From positions 1 to 61,088 of the forward strand of contig CAIVCF010000034.1 of NCBI GenBank assembly GCA_903904335.1: a stretch of DNA of 61,088 nucleotides, read 5' to 3'. A program made the translations under genes and the position numbers. Source of the DNA: an uncultured Chitinophagaceae bacterium. GTDB taxonomy: Bacteria > Bacteroidota > Bacteroidia > Chitinophagales > Chitinophagaceae. Each line of letters opens with the position of its first letter. Position 1 is the stretch's first letter. The notes beneath the pieces were generated by a model, which saw only the letters and a list, made by a program, of their open reading frames with translations, was not told the origin of the DNA and made no database searches. Of the stretch, positions 1 to 8,753 are shown piece by piece.

Positions 1-1
1 T

Positions 2-2845
2 GAACGCCCTCAGCCTCATGCATGTTTTATCTTAAGTGTTACTGATGACTTAGTGAATGATGGCGGTATCATGGATCTATGGGTTCGTGAAGCAAGAATA
101 TTCAAATACGGTTCCGGTGTTGGAACCAACTTCTCGCAAATTCGCGGTGCCAGCGAAAAGTTAAGTGGTGGCGGTACTTCCAGCGGATTGATGAGCTTCC
201 TAAAAATTGGTGATCGTGCAGCAGGTGCCATCAAAAGCGGTGGTACCACTCGTCGTGCTGCTAAAATGGTTTGTTTGGATCTGGATCATCCTGAAATAAT
301 GGAATTCATCAATTGGAAAGTGCAGGAAGAAAAGAAAGTAGGAGCATTGATCGATGCGGGTTATGATTCGCATTATGAAGGCGAAGCTTATTTAACAGTA
401 TCAGGTCAAAATTCAAATAACTCCGTTCGTATCCCGAATGAATTTTTTGAAAAATTAGAGAAAGATGAAGACTGGGAATTAAAAGCAAGAACCGATGGCA
501 GAGTGATGAAAAAAATTCCTGCTAAAGAAGTATGGAAACAAATCTCTTATGCTGCCTGGCGTTGTGCTGATCCGGGAACTCAATACGATACAACTATCAA
601 TGAATGGCATACTTGTCCTAAGGGTGGCCGCATCAATGCTTCTAATCCATGCAGCGAATACATGTTCTTAGATAACACGGCATGTAACTTAGCTTCTATC
701 AATTTGCGTAAATTCTTTGATGAAAGCAATAACACTTTAGATGTTGAAGGATTAGAATACATCAGCCGTTTATGGACTGTTGTTTTGGAAATTTCTGTAT
801 TGATGGCACAGTTCCCTTCAAAAGAAGTGGCACAATTAAGTTATGATTACAGAACGCTTGGTTTGGGTTTTGCAAATCTCGGAACCGTATTAATGTTAAG
901 CGGTATTCCTTACGATAGCGAACAGGCTCGCGGCATTGCGGGTTCTGTAACTGCGATCATGACCGGCATCACTTATAAAACATCAGCAGAAATGTCTTCA
1001 TTCTTAGGACCATTTGCCAAGTATGAAGAAAATAAAGAAGACATGTTGCGTGTAATGCGCAATCATCGTGCTGCTGCTTATGATGCAGAAGATGCTTATG
1101 TAGGATTACAAATAAAACCACAAGGAATCAAAGCACAATATTGTCCTGATTATTTATTGAAAGCAGCAACAAAGGCTTGGGATGATGCTGTTCAATTAGG
1201 TGAAAAATATGGTTACCGCAATGCACAAACAACCGTGATCGCTCCAACAGGAACAATTGGATTGGTGATGGATTGCGATACTACCGGTGTGGAACCTGAC
1301 TTTGCATTAGTGAAGTTTAAAAAATTAAGTGGTGGTGGATATTTCAAGATCATCAATCAAGCTGTTCCAAATGCATTGAAGAATTTAGGTTATAGCGAAT
1401 CTGAAATCAATGCGATTGAAAAATATGCAGTAGGTTCTGCAAGTTTCGACGGTGCTCCTTTCATCAACAATAAAACATTAGCAGAAAAAGGTTTCACTCC
1501 TGAAGAAATACAAAAATTGAATGATGCCGCAAAAGCTGCATTTGAAATTGGATTTATTTTCAATCGTTATTCTTTAGGTGATGCATGTTTGCAAAGACTT
1601 GGGTTTACTGAAACACAATACAGCGACTGGAGTTTCAATATGTTGGAAGCATTAGGATTTACAGAAGATGAGATTGATGCAGCAAACGATTATATCTGCG
1701 GCACCATGACCATTGAAGGTGCTCCGCTTTTAAAAGAAGAACATTTGCCTGTTTTTGATTGCGCCAATAAATGCGGCAAGAAAGGCGAACGTTTTATTCA
1801 TGCACATGGTCATATTAAAATGATGGGTGCTTGTCAGCCTTTCTTGAGCGGTGCAATTTCCAAAACAATCAATCTTCCGCACGAAGCAACCATTGCTGAG
1901 ATTGAAGATTCTTATTTACTGAGTTGGCAATTAGGTTTAAAAGCCTGTGCATTATATCGTGATGGTTCTAAATTATCACAACCGCTCAGTAATAAATCTG
2001 ATAAGAAAAAGAAAACTGAAGATGTTGCAAGTGCAGAAGTTGTAACGGTTTCAGAAGAAGAACAAGAAAGTAATATTGTTGATCTCGCAAAATTAACTGT
2101 TGATGAATTATTGGAAGAAGTACAAAGACGCATGTCTGCATCAACTGATACAGGATTGAAGCGTGCTTTATCAAAGATCGTTGAACGTAAAACCTTGCCG
2201 GCAAAACGAAGAGGCTTTACACAAAAAGCAAGAGTGGGCGGACAGGTTATTTTCTTACGTACCGGTGAATACAGCGATGGTACTTTAGGAGAAATATTCA
2301 TTGATCTGGCAAAAGAAGGTTCAACATTGAGAAGTTTAATGAACTGTTTTGCGATCTCTGTTTCTGTTGGTTTGCAATACGGTGTTCCGTTAGAAGAGTT
2401 TGTAGATAAATTTGTATTCACCAGATTTGAACCATCCGGAATGGTGGATCATCCGAATATCAAAACAACAACTTCATTGGTTGATTTTGTTTTCCGTGCA
2501 TTGGCATTTGATTATTTAGGAAGAACTGATCTGGTGCATGTGTTGAATAAACCTGAAGTAGGAAATACCGGTGAAGAAGGAGATGTTACTTTATTAGGCA
2601 AGCCTGAATTAAGCAGCATCATCATCACTGCACCATCAGCGAATACAACACCAAGTGTGCAGCCGCAGAAATTACAGCGTGCAGCAACAGCTGTTAAAGC
2701 AGATGCAGGAATGGATATGGTAAATGCAGCAGCTAAAAATATGCAGAGTGATGCACCGGCTTGTAATACATGCGGACATATCACTATTCGCAGCGGTACT
2801 TGTTATAAATGTTTGAACTGCGGCAACAGCATGGGTTGCAGTTAA
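2..2845 (+). CDS. nrdJ: Vitamin B12-dependent (class II) ribonucleotide reductase, 5' end outside window
   Basis: Reduces ribonucleotides to deoxyribonucleotides in the cytoplasm using adenosylcobalamin, so it needs neither oxygen nor a separate radical subunit. The frame is open to the first codon of the window, and the residues before the first internal start (HACFI, then DDLVNDGGIMDLW) belong to the family, so the gene begins upstream. The NPCSE active-site motif is encoded near 644-658. A Lys/Glu-rich linker (about 1990-2080) leads into a TSCPD-type domain (about 2120-2560). The end is a Cys-rich tail (CNTCG ... CYKCLNCGNSMGC) that would re-reduce the active site. A cobalamin adenosyltransferase at 43561 could supply the cofactor. 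Confidence 0.95.
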   Translation, partial: ERPQPHACFILSVTDDLVNDGGIMDLWVREARIFKYGSGVGTNFSQIRGASEKLSGGGTSSGLMSFLKIGDRAAGAIKSGGTTRRAAKMVCLDLDHPEIMEFINWKVQEEKKVGALIDAGYDSHYEGEAYLTVSGQNSNNSVRIPNEFFEKLEKDEDWELKARTDGRVMKKIPAKEVWKQISYAAWRCADPGTQYDTTINEWHTCPKGGRINASNPCSEYMFLDNTACNLASINLRKFFDESNNTLDVEGLEYISRLWTVVLEISVLMAQFPSKEVAQLSYDYRTLGLGFANLGTVLMLSGIPYDSEQARGIAGSVTAIMTGITYKTSAEMSSFLGPFAKYEENKEDMLRVMRNHRAAAYDAEDAYVGLQIKPQGIKAQYCPDYLLKAATKAWDDAVQLGEKYGYRNAQTTVIAPTGTIGLVMDCDTTGVEPDFALVKFKKLSGGGYFKIINQAVPNALKNLGYSESEINAIEKYAVGSASFDGAPFINNKTLAEKGFTPEEIQKLNDAAKAAFEIGFIFNRYSLGDACLQRLGFTETQYSDWSFNMLEALGFTEDEIDAANDYICGTMTIEGAPLLKEEHLPVFDCANKCGKKGERFIHAHGHIKMMGACQPFLSGAISKTINLPHEATIAEIEDSYLLSWQLGLKACALYRDGSKLSQPLSNKSDKKKKTEDVASAEVVTVSEEEQESNIVDLAKLTVDELLEEVQRRMSASTDTGLKRALSKIVERKTLPAKRRGFTQKARVGGQVIFLRTGEYSDGTLGEIFIDLAKEGSTLRSLMNCFAISVSVGLQYGVPLEEFVDKFVFTRFEPSGMVDHPNIKTTTSLVDFVFRALAFDYLGRTDLVHVLNKPEVGNTGEEGDVTLLGKPELSSIIITAPSANTTPSVQPQKLQRAATAVKADAGMDMVNAAAKNMQSDAPACNTCGHITIRSGTCYKCLNCGNSMGCS

Positions 2846-2878
2846 ATAAGAGACGTATATTTCATAGGTATACATTAG

Positions 2879-2915
2879 AAAACGCCGCCCTGATTCTTCG
2901 GGGCGGTTTTGTTTT
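2879..2915 (+). terminator. Intrinsic terminator after nrdJ
   Basis: CCGCCC (2885-2890) pairs with GGGCGG (2901-2906). Flanking A and T runs extend the stem, and TTTTGTTTT follows. It lies 34 bp after the nrdJ stop. Confidence 0.8.
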
Positions 2916-2938
2916 AGCAATTGGGTATTGCATCCAAT

Positions 2939-2970
2939 AAAAAAGAGCTTCAATCATGAAGCTCTTTTTT
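2939..2970. terminator. Bidirectional intrinsic terminator
   Basis: GAGCTTC (2945-2951) and GAAGCTC (2958-2964) form a perfect stem with A6 before and T6 after. It can stop nrdJ read-through and also end the - strand OB-fold gene whose stop is at 2999. Confidence 0.85.
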
Positions 2971-2998
2971 ATTCAAAACCTAAACTTGGATAATAAAA

Positions 2999-3436
2999 CT
3001 ATTTTATTGTGCTTTGTGCTAAAGAAATTTCTTCCATTAAATCGTTATACCCAACTACCAATCCCTGCACTTTAATTTTAGAGCCTACTTTCACATCTTT
3101 TATTTTAGCAATTTCTGTAGAATCGATATTACAAGCTATACTTCCTAAAGAAACAGTAACTCCTGAAACATTTGTTACATCTCCTTCAATCAATACAGCC
3201 TGATTGATATATTTTTTGTTGGCTTCTGTTGCATTGTCTTTAAACTCTTTTGCAAACGCATCTGCGGTTAATTCGAATTTTGCTTTTTCTTTGGATGGAT
3301 CACGATGTTTCATTGATGATGTTAATGCCATTCCCAGATCAACAACTGATTGTAAAGCTCTCTGTGGATTTAATGCAACCCATATTCCAACTATAACAAT
3401 GATGGCCAGAATGGTGTAAATGATTTTCTTTTTCAT
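2999..3436 (-). CDS. Membrane-anchored OB-fold (tRNA_anti-like) protein
   Basis: A 145-residue protein of unknown function. Residues 4-22 are one hydrophobic helix that acts as a signal anchor. The rest is soluble, probably periplasmic, with a C-terminal half (about 75-145) resembling the tRNA_anti-like OB-fold family common in Bacteroidota (strand-rich, with the pattern VLIEGDVTNVSG ... GSKIKVQG). Family assignment rests on the pattern only. It is a single-gene unit facing away from the cytochrome operon, with a bidirectional terminator behind it. Confidence 0.75.
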   Translation of the reverse strand: MKKKIIYTILAIIVIVGIWVALNPQRALQSVVDLGMALTSSMKHRDPSKEKAKFELTADAFAKEFKDNATEANKKYINQAVLIEGDVTNVSGVTVSLGSIACNIDSTEIAKIKDVKVGSKIKVQGLVVGYNDLMEEISLAQSTIK

Positions 3437-3526
3437 AAATAAATGATGTTAAGACGCTGAATTTTTTTACGCTGTAAAAGTCATGTATTAAGAATTGCAA
3501 AAACATGATTTCAGACATCTTTTTTC

Positions 3527-3540
3527 GTGATATAAATCAC
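3527..3540. promoter_or_regulatory. FNR/CRP-type palindrome upstream of electron-transfer unit A
   Basis: GTGATATAAATCAC contains TGAT-N4-ATCA, the core spacing of FNR/CRP-family operators. Its centre (3533.5) is 51.5 bp upstream of the candidate -7 box at 3585. The same motif occurs before units B and C. Identification of the regulator is inference. Confidence 0.55.
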
Positions 3541-3584
3541 AAACAAGTCTGATAACAGTCATTCTTAAAGGATTTGCAGCAGAA

Positions 3585-3592
3585 TACTTTTG
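3585..3592 (+). promoter_or_regulatory. Candidate -7 promoter box of unit A
   Basis: TACTTTTG matches the Bacteroidota -7 consensus TAnnTTTG exactly. It lies 88 bp before the chosen start of the first gene. No clear -33 TTTG sits at the usual distance, consistent with activator dependence. Confidence 0.5.
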
Positions 3593-3679
3593 TGTTCGCA
3601 ACATTAAAGTTATACAATCAATGAGCATAACATTTAATTGTTCCTTAAATACTCAAATTCATTAAATAAAATTAAGTGT

Positions 3680-4855
3680 ATGAAAAGAAAGGTTATCAAT
3701 CAAAAAGGCGTTATCAGCCTTTTTTGTTTGCTCTTCGTTTCGCTGTTATTGGTACAGTGTAAAAAAGAAGGTACTAATGCATCTACTGTTTCCCGTGCAT
3801 TGGTTAACACACCGGATTCAACTATTTTTTCTCCGTTTTACGATTCAACTGTTATTCCTTACCCAGATGCAACACCGAGTAAGAATGATATAGTTGTTAC
3901 AAAAAGTGTTTCAAGAATTATTCAGAACAACTGCGTTACTGCTACCTGTCACGGTGGTACCGGTGTTAAACCTTATTTGAACAGTTATGCAGATGTAAAG
4001 AACATGGTGGTTCCGGGAAATCCTGAAGCCAGTCAGTTATATCAGATGATTACAACAAGCGATCTCAACAAAGCAATGCCACCTGTTAATTATGGTGTTG
4101 ATCTGACCGTTTCAGAAAAATCTATCATTTATAACTGGATCAAGAATGGTGCGAAACAATATCCTGCCATAGAAGACTACAGACCCGCAGCCATTGCTAT
4201 ACTTACTTCAGGCTGTACGTCAGGTAACTGCCATAATGAAGCAACAGCAGCAGGTGCTTGGGGTAAAAGCGGATATTTGGGTGCATTGACTTCTGCTGAT
4301 ACGATTTCTTTCTTTTATACCAATCCAACATCAGGCAGCACTACAGCCTATACACAATTGAAAGATCCAAAACTAACTGCAACTTGGCAGGCATACAAAG
4401 ACAGCGTTAGAAAATTCTATTCTGATACTTTGGCCAATGCAAGTTTCAGACCTTGGAAAGTATTCAGCACACGCGGTCCTCTAAATACTTACGATGATCT
4501 TTTATTGGATATCATATATCCAAAATCAATTCGCAGTTCTTCAGGAGCTTATAGTGTAGGCGGCGTAAAAGTTAATTGTAAGGGAGATCCTTTCCTTTCA
4601 ACCAGTACTGTAATATCAAGAATTGATTCTACCATTTTGATGAAAACACAGCATTCAGCCACAGCTCCAAATACATGGGCTACTAAACATGATGGCGGTA
4701 TGGCATACAGTGATGGCGGATTGCAACCTTCAGATATAGCCATTATCAAAGGCTGGTATTTTGCTGATCCCAATATTCCTGATGCCTGGAAATATGGATT
4801 AGATGCCACAGGAATATTTAAATATCAAGCATCAGGTAAGATCATTACTAAATAA
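3680..4855 (+). CDS. Lipoprotein with two CX4CH heme-type motifs
   Basis: First gene of unit A and probably an outer-membrane or periplasm-facing cytochrome-like lipoprotein (391 residues). The start at 3680 places a Lys/Arg-rich signal before lipobox VQC (Cys27). An in-frame start 14 codons upstream (3638) is less likely. Two motifs have four residues between the cysteines: C85-x4-C90-H91 and C179-x4-C184-H185. After the first comes AMPP and a WIKNGA helix, as in Planctomycete-type cytochrome c domains, where Met can be the axial ligand. Heme attachment through CX4CH is known for some multiheme cytochromes but unproven here. The next gene follows after 23 bp. Confidence 0.7.
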   Translation: MKRKVINQKGVISLFCLLFVSLLLVQCKKEGTNASTVSRALVNTPDSTIFSPFYDSTVIPYPDATPSKNDIVVTKSVSRIIQNNCVTATCHGGTGVKPYLNSYADVKNMVVPGNPEASQLYQMITTSDLNKAMPPVNYGVDLTVSEKSIIYNWIKNGAKQYPAIEDYRPAAIAILTSGCTSGNCHNEATAAGAWGKSGYLGALTSADTISFFYTNPTSGSTTAYTQLKDPKLTATWQAYKDSVRKFYSDTLANASFRPWKVFSTRGPLNTYDDLLLDIIYPKSIRSSSGAYSVGGVKVNCKGDPFLSTSTVISRIDSTILMKTQHSATAPNTWATKHDGGMAYSDGGLQPSDIAIIKGWYFADPNIPDAWKYGLDATGIFKYQASGKIITK

Positions 4856-4878
4856 CCAACAACACAAAAAATAATTTT

Positions 4879-5517
4879 ATGAATAAACTATTAATATACT
4901 TGGGAGTGCTCAGCAGTATGGTGCTGTTCGCCTCTTGTTACAACAATAAAAAAGATATTTCAACACCTACGGCTAATTCATTGGGAGCCATTTCATTTCG
5001 TGATGATGTAGTTCCGATTGTAACATCCGGTGCCTGCGGTTGTCATAATAATGGTGGTACCAGTGTGATACAATTCTCACATCAAGGACCTTCTATAGAC
5101 ACTATTTTTTACAGCACCATTCAGGCAAGATCAGGCGTATTTGGGGCCATGATAGCAAGCCCAACAACAGGGCATCCCGGAGAAGGCGGTATCTTTTTCA
5201 CTCCTGCACAAGCTGCAGTTATTTCTACCTGGATCGCACAGGGAGCAAAAGATAATTATGTACCACCTGCTATTACCGGTCCAGTTACTTATACCACTAA
5301 CATTGTTCCTATTTACAAATCTGTTTGTAAAGGAAGTTCCTGCCATGGCGGTTTAGGCCCAACATTGGATTATCCGAAGATGGTGGCAGATAAAGCTGTC
5401 CTAAGTGCCATGATGACAAGTAGCGGAGCTACAGGACATCCGGGTGGAGCATTAAGTTTAGATCCAACAACAACATCAACATTCTTAGCATGGATTGCAC
5501 AAGGGCAACCACAGTAA
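4879..5517 (+). CDS. Duplicated-domain cytochrome-like lipoprotein
   Basis: A 212-residue lipoprotein (lipobox FASC, Cys20) made of two copies of one domain. Each copy has a Cys-His motif, then TGHPG, then a WIAQG helix. Copy 2 carries C150-x4-C155-H156, but copy 1 has only one residue between the cysteines (C53-G-C55-H56). That odd spacing may abolish covalent heme binding. Role inferred from context: electron transfer together with the preceding lipoprotein and the downstream YceI and barrel proteins. Spacing to the next gene is 40 bp. Confidence 0.65.
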   Translation: MNKLLIYLGVLSSMVLFASCYNNKKDISTPTANSLGAISFRDDVVPIVTSGACGCHNNGGTSVIQFSHQGPSIDTIFYSTIQARSGVFGAMIASPTTGHPGEGGIFFTPAQAAVISTWIAQGAKDNYVPPAITGPVTYTTNIVPIYKSVCKGSSCHGGLGPTLDYPKMVADKAVLSAMMTSSGATGHPGGALSLDPTTTSTFLAWIAQGQPQ

Positions 5518-5557
5518 AAACAAAACACTATTTAAATAAACAATAAAAATCACAGCA

Positions 5558-6112
5558 ATGAAAAAAATAATCTTATTAGCATTCACTTTCATCTTCATGA
5601 TGAACCTGCTTAATGCACAAACGTATAAAACAAGAGATGGCTATGTTTACTTCAATCCAAATAAAGACTTGACTCATAAGGATTATGAAGCAGCCAGTAA
5701 AGAAGGTACAGGCATATTAAAAGTAGAAACCAGCGAAGTTGCCTTTTTAGTTCCGATGAAAACATTCCATTTCAACAACGCTTTATTGGAAGAACATTTC
5801 AATGAAAATTATCTGGAGTCTAATAAATTCCCTGATGCAAGATTTTCAGGAAAATTAATAGGCTTTACTAAAGATCAATTGACTAAAGATGGCGTGTATA
5901 ATATTTCTTCTGAAGGAAAAGTTACCATGCATGGTGTAACGAAAGATTTTAAAGCACCCGTTAAATTAGAAGTAAAAGGAAAAGTTGCTACTTTCTATTG
6001 CCATTTTACAATCAAAGCTGAAGAGCATGGCATCAATATTCCGGGCTTGGTAAAACCCAAATTAGCTGATCTTACACCCATTGATGCAACCATCAAATTT
6101 CAATTAAACTAA
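5558..6112 (+). CDS. YceI-family periplasmic protein
   Basis: A 184-residue secreted protein with a signal peptide cut near NAQ (residue 21). The mature part fits the YceI lipocalin-like barrel, with family patterns KFPDARFSG and TMHGVTK. YceI proteins bind isoprenoid quinones or other lipids, so in this operon it could shuttle or store a quinone-like carrier between the membranes; that role is inference. It lies in a tight series between the cytochrome-like lipoproteins and a beta-barrel. Confidence 0.85.
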   Translation: MKKIILLAFTFIFMMNLLNAQTYKTRDGYVYFNPNKDLTHKDYEAASKEGTGILKVETSEVAFLVPMKTFHFNNALLEEHFNENYLESNKFPDARFSGKLIGFTKDQLTKDGVYNISSEGKVTMHGVTKDFKAPVKLEVKGKVATFYCHFTIKAEEHGINIPGLVKPKLADLTPIDATIKFQLN

Positions 6113-6130
6113 TCTTCTAATAAATAGATT

Positions 6131-7075
6131 ATGAAAAAAATAGTATTATATCTCATTGTTGCATGTTGCTTCTTAGTGAAAGCAAGTGCACAGGACGATC
6201 TGCTGAAAGATCTGGTAAAAGATGATTCAGCCAAAGTAAAACATGATTTTGCCACTGCTACTTTTAAATCTACCCGCGTTATAAACATGCAAAGTGTTGA
6301 AATGACAGGAGCCGGCAATTTGCAATTCATGATCAGTCACCGTTTCGGACAAATTTGGAAAGAAGGTAAAGGCTGGACCAATGTTGCACAATTATTTGGC
6401 TTAAATGCAGGAGCAGCCAATACTTATATGTCATTCGAATATGCACCCAAAAGTTGGTTGAATCTTGGTTTTGCTGCAACAGGAAATGCGCAATTGGAAT
6501 CATGGGCAAAATTCAGATTAGTGAGACAACAATCAGGCGCTAAAAATGTACCCGTAACTGTTGTTCTGTTCTCTTCATTACATTTTGATGGATCTGACGG
6601 ACCAAGCCCTGATGATTATGCATGGAACAGATTTTCTTATTTGAATCAATTATTGATCGGAAGAAAATTCAATGACAAATTTTCATTGCAGTTGATCCCT
6701 TCCTTTATTCATTACAATATTGTTCCTTACGGAATCAATAATACCAATAATGTTTTCTCCATAGGTATCGGTGGTCGTTATAAATTAACACATAAAACAG
6801 CGATCAGCCTTGAATATGCCCGTCAGTTGAACGGATACAAAGACCTGTTGGACGAAAGTGCATCTGCTGTTAATTATGTACCTGATCTGGTTTCTATCGG
6901 ATACGATTGGGATACAGGCGGACATATTTTCCAGTTCTTCTTCACCAGCTCTAATGCTGCAACCAATATTGCACAGTTAGCACAAAATACAAATGATTTA
7001 AGATTAGGTAATTTCTCTTTAGGCTTTAACCTGAACAGAAGTTACGGAATTAAAAAAGTTGTGAATACCCCTTAA
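6131..7075 (+). CDS. DUF5777-type outer-membrane beta-barrel, copy A
   Basis: A 314-residue protein with a signal peptide (ending ASAQ, about residue 21) and alternating polar/hydrophobic strands throughout, ending SLGFNLNRSYGI, as expected of an outer-membrane barrel. It matches the Bacteroidota DUF5777 family (ISHRFG near the N-terminus, RYKLTHKTAISLEYARQL). The function of the family is not established. It is paralogous to the barrel at 9164: both follow CX4CH lipoproteins, which suggests a pore or scaffold for cytochromes. It closes unit A. Confidence 0.75.
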   Translation: MKKIVLYLIVACCFLVKASAQDDLLKDLVKDDSAKVKHDFATATFKSTRVINMQSVEMTGAGNLQFMISHRFGQIWKEGKGWTNVAQLFGLNAGAANTYMSFEYAPKSWLNLGFAATGNAQLESWAKFRLVRQQSGAKNVPVTVVLFSSLHFDGSDGPSPDDYAWNRFSYLNQLLIGRKFNDKFSLQLIPSFIHYNIVPYGINNTNNVFSIGIGGRYKLTHKTAISLEYARQLNGYKDLLDESASAVNYVPDLVSIGYDWDTGGHIFQFFFTSSNAATNIAQLAQNTNDLRLGNFSLGFNLNRSYGIKKVVNTP

Positions 7076-7094
7076 AACAAACAACAGTTTGCTT

Positions 7095-7127
7095 AAAAAA
7101 CGCTTCAGAATAACTGAAGCGTTTTTT
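7095..7127 (+). terminator. Intrinsic terminator of unit A
   Basis: CGCTTCAG (7101-7108) pairs with CTGAAGCG (7114-7121) around a 5-base loop, with A6 before and T6 after. It separates units A and B. Confidence 0.9.
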
Positions 7128-7236
7128 ATTATACAGCATTTACCGATTTAAGTGTTTTCATTTTTTGTGCAGTATGATTAATTTATACTTCAAAAAATTT
7201 CTATTGGAAATAGAATAATGTCACTTATTGTTAAAT

Positions 7237-7272
7237 ATGATATTTATCATTTTTTTCAATGATAAATATCAT
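7237..7272. promoter_or_regulatory. Double FNR/CRP-type operator upstream of unit B
   Basis: Two 14-mers, ATGATATTTATCAT (7237-7250) and ATGATAAATATCAT (7259-7272), are exact reverse complements separated by 8 bases. Each contains TGAT-N4-ATCA. The centres (7243.5 and 7265.5) are 22 bp apart, about two helical turns. They lie 51.5 and 29.5 bp upstream of the candidate -7 box at 7295. The element could alternatively form an RNA hairpin, but it is upstream of the predicted transcript start. Confidence 0.65.
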
Positions 7273-7294
7273 AATCACATCATTGTTACAACAG

Positions 7295-7302
7295 TAGTTT
7301 AG
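7295..7302 (+). promoter_or_regulatory. Candidate -7 promoter box of unit B
   Basis: TAGTTTAG resembles TAnnTTTG with one mismatch. The choice is supported mainly by its distance from the two operator centres, which matches units A and C. Confidence 0.35.
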
Positions 7303-7345
7303 CAGCCTGAAATAATGTTTTAACAACAACTATAAATTTTCAATT

Positions 7346-8713
7346 ATGAAACTTATTCAAAGCACAAAATTCTGGATACTCTCAACAATGGTCTGCTTAG
7401 TAGGATATGCAGTAAGTTGTACTAAAAACGATCAGGTTATCATTCCTGATACTTCCGGAGGTAATTCTACAACATTGGTATCTGTAAAAACAGCAACTGC
7501 TCCAACAATTGATGGTACGATTGATGCAATTTGGGCCAATGCAACCAAATTAAGTATTTCACCAACAGTACCTGATCCGGGTAATGGTTTGTTTACAGGA
7601 TATAACGGAGAAGTTTATCCTGCAACCCTACGTTCTATGTATGATGCCAACAACATTTATTTTTTATTAGAAGTAACTGATGCAACAAAAAGTATAAATG
7701 TTGCTCCATGGTATTTTAATCCTTCTTTAAATGTTACCGGCAAAACAGGTTGGCAGAAAGAACCTTCCAGTAAATCATACGATGTGAATGGTGTATTAAC
7801 CAGAGACGGTTTTGGTGAAGATAAATTTGCCATGCTTTGGAATATTAATAATTCCACACCAAAATTCATTTCACAAACCTGTTATGCAAGTTGTCACGTG
7901 TTTACACCGTATTTAGATTATTCTCAAACCCCTGCTGCCATGGTGTCAAACGCCAATAATGGCAATCACTATACAAACGGACAAGCTGAAAAAATTGACA
8001 TGTGGTGGGGTCGTTTAGGTTATATCACTAAAGACGCATCACTTAATTTAATGGATGATAATTATCAGGATTGGGCCGGTGGTCCAACCTATAGTAGTGT
8101 AACCGGTGGTAATGCAAACGGCAGACACGTTGATGGTATTGTTCCTGATGGAACGTTCTCCACAACTTGGCCTTATCGTCCAAACTATACAGTATCTCCA
8201 ACACAAGGTGAAGTAAGTAATTCACAAAATTTGAAATTAGATGGAACAGGTGCATCTGTTGCAGTTCCTATTTGGGTGGTTCCTAATGCAGCCAGTACAA
8301 GTGGTTTCCTTTTACCTTCAGATACATTAAGTACCGGAAGTGCCAAGAAAGTTGTAGCGGTAAGTTCTGCCGGCGTATTGACTTTAAGTAATGGTACAAC
8401 AATTGATCCTACAGTAGGTACTGCTTATCAAAGAACAGGAGATCCTGTTACCGGTCCAACAGCTGTAAATTATATACCTGCATATATCGGAGTTCCGTTA
8501 ATTGGTGGCAGAGCCGATATTACTGCTGCTGCAACTTATACAGGAACAGGATGGATCATTGAATACAAACGTGCATTGAAAACCGGAGATGTGTTGAATC
8601 AGGATATTGACTTCACAAGTCTGCAAGATCAACAATTTGGAGTTGCTTTCTGGAATAAGTCGAATAATCAACATGGCATTAATCCATATCTGACATTGAC
8701 ATTCAGTAAATAG
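7346..8713 (+). CDS. Ethylbenzene-dehydrogenase-type heme lipoprotein
   Basis: A 455-residue lipoprotein (lipobox AVSC, Cys25) with one large beta-rich domain (about 45-455) of the EB_dh / heme-b-binding subunit family. Evidence: the opening TIDGTIDAIWANA, the middle DKFAMLWNI, and the closing pattern QQFGVAFWNK with a following His. In characterised complexes this fold binds heme b and takes electrons from a molybdenum enzyme. Here a CX3CH motif (C179-x3-C183-H184) is added, which could bind a second heme. No molybdoenzyme gene is present nearby. First gene of unit B. Confidence 0.75.
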   Translation: MKLIQSTKFWILSTMVCLVGYAVSCTKNDQVIIPDTSGGNSTTLVSVKTATAPTIDGTIDAIWANATKLSISPTVPDPGNGLFTGYNGEVYPATLRSMYDANNIYFLLEVTDATKSINVAPWYFNPSLNVTGKTGWQKEPSSKSYDVNGVLTRDGFGEDKFAMLWNINNSTPKFISQTCYASCHVFTPYLDYSQTPAAMVSNANNGNHYTNGQAEKIDMWWGRLGYITKDASLNLMDDNYQDWAGGPTYSSVTGGNANGRHVDGIVPDGTFSTTWPYRPNYTVSPTQGEVSNSQNLKLDGTGASVAVPIWVVPNAASTSGFLLPSDTLSTGSAKKVVAVSSAGVLTLSNGTTIDPTVGTAYQRTGDPVTGPTAVNYIPAYIGVPLIGGRADITAAATYTGTGWIIEYKRALKTGDVLNQDIDFTSLQDQQFGVAFWNKSNNQHGINPYLTLTFSK

Positions 8714-8753
8714 TATTTGGCTGTTCTTTCATAAAATAAAAAAAATAAAGATC

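Noticed and set aside
1912-2421. Long - strand ORF (169 codons) inside nrdJ
   Set aside because: It lies wholly within a conserved coding frame and its protein shows only a mirror of the sense codons, with no domain.
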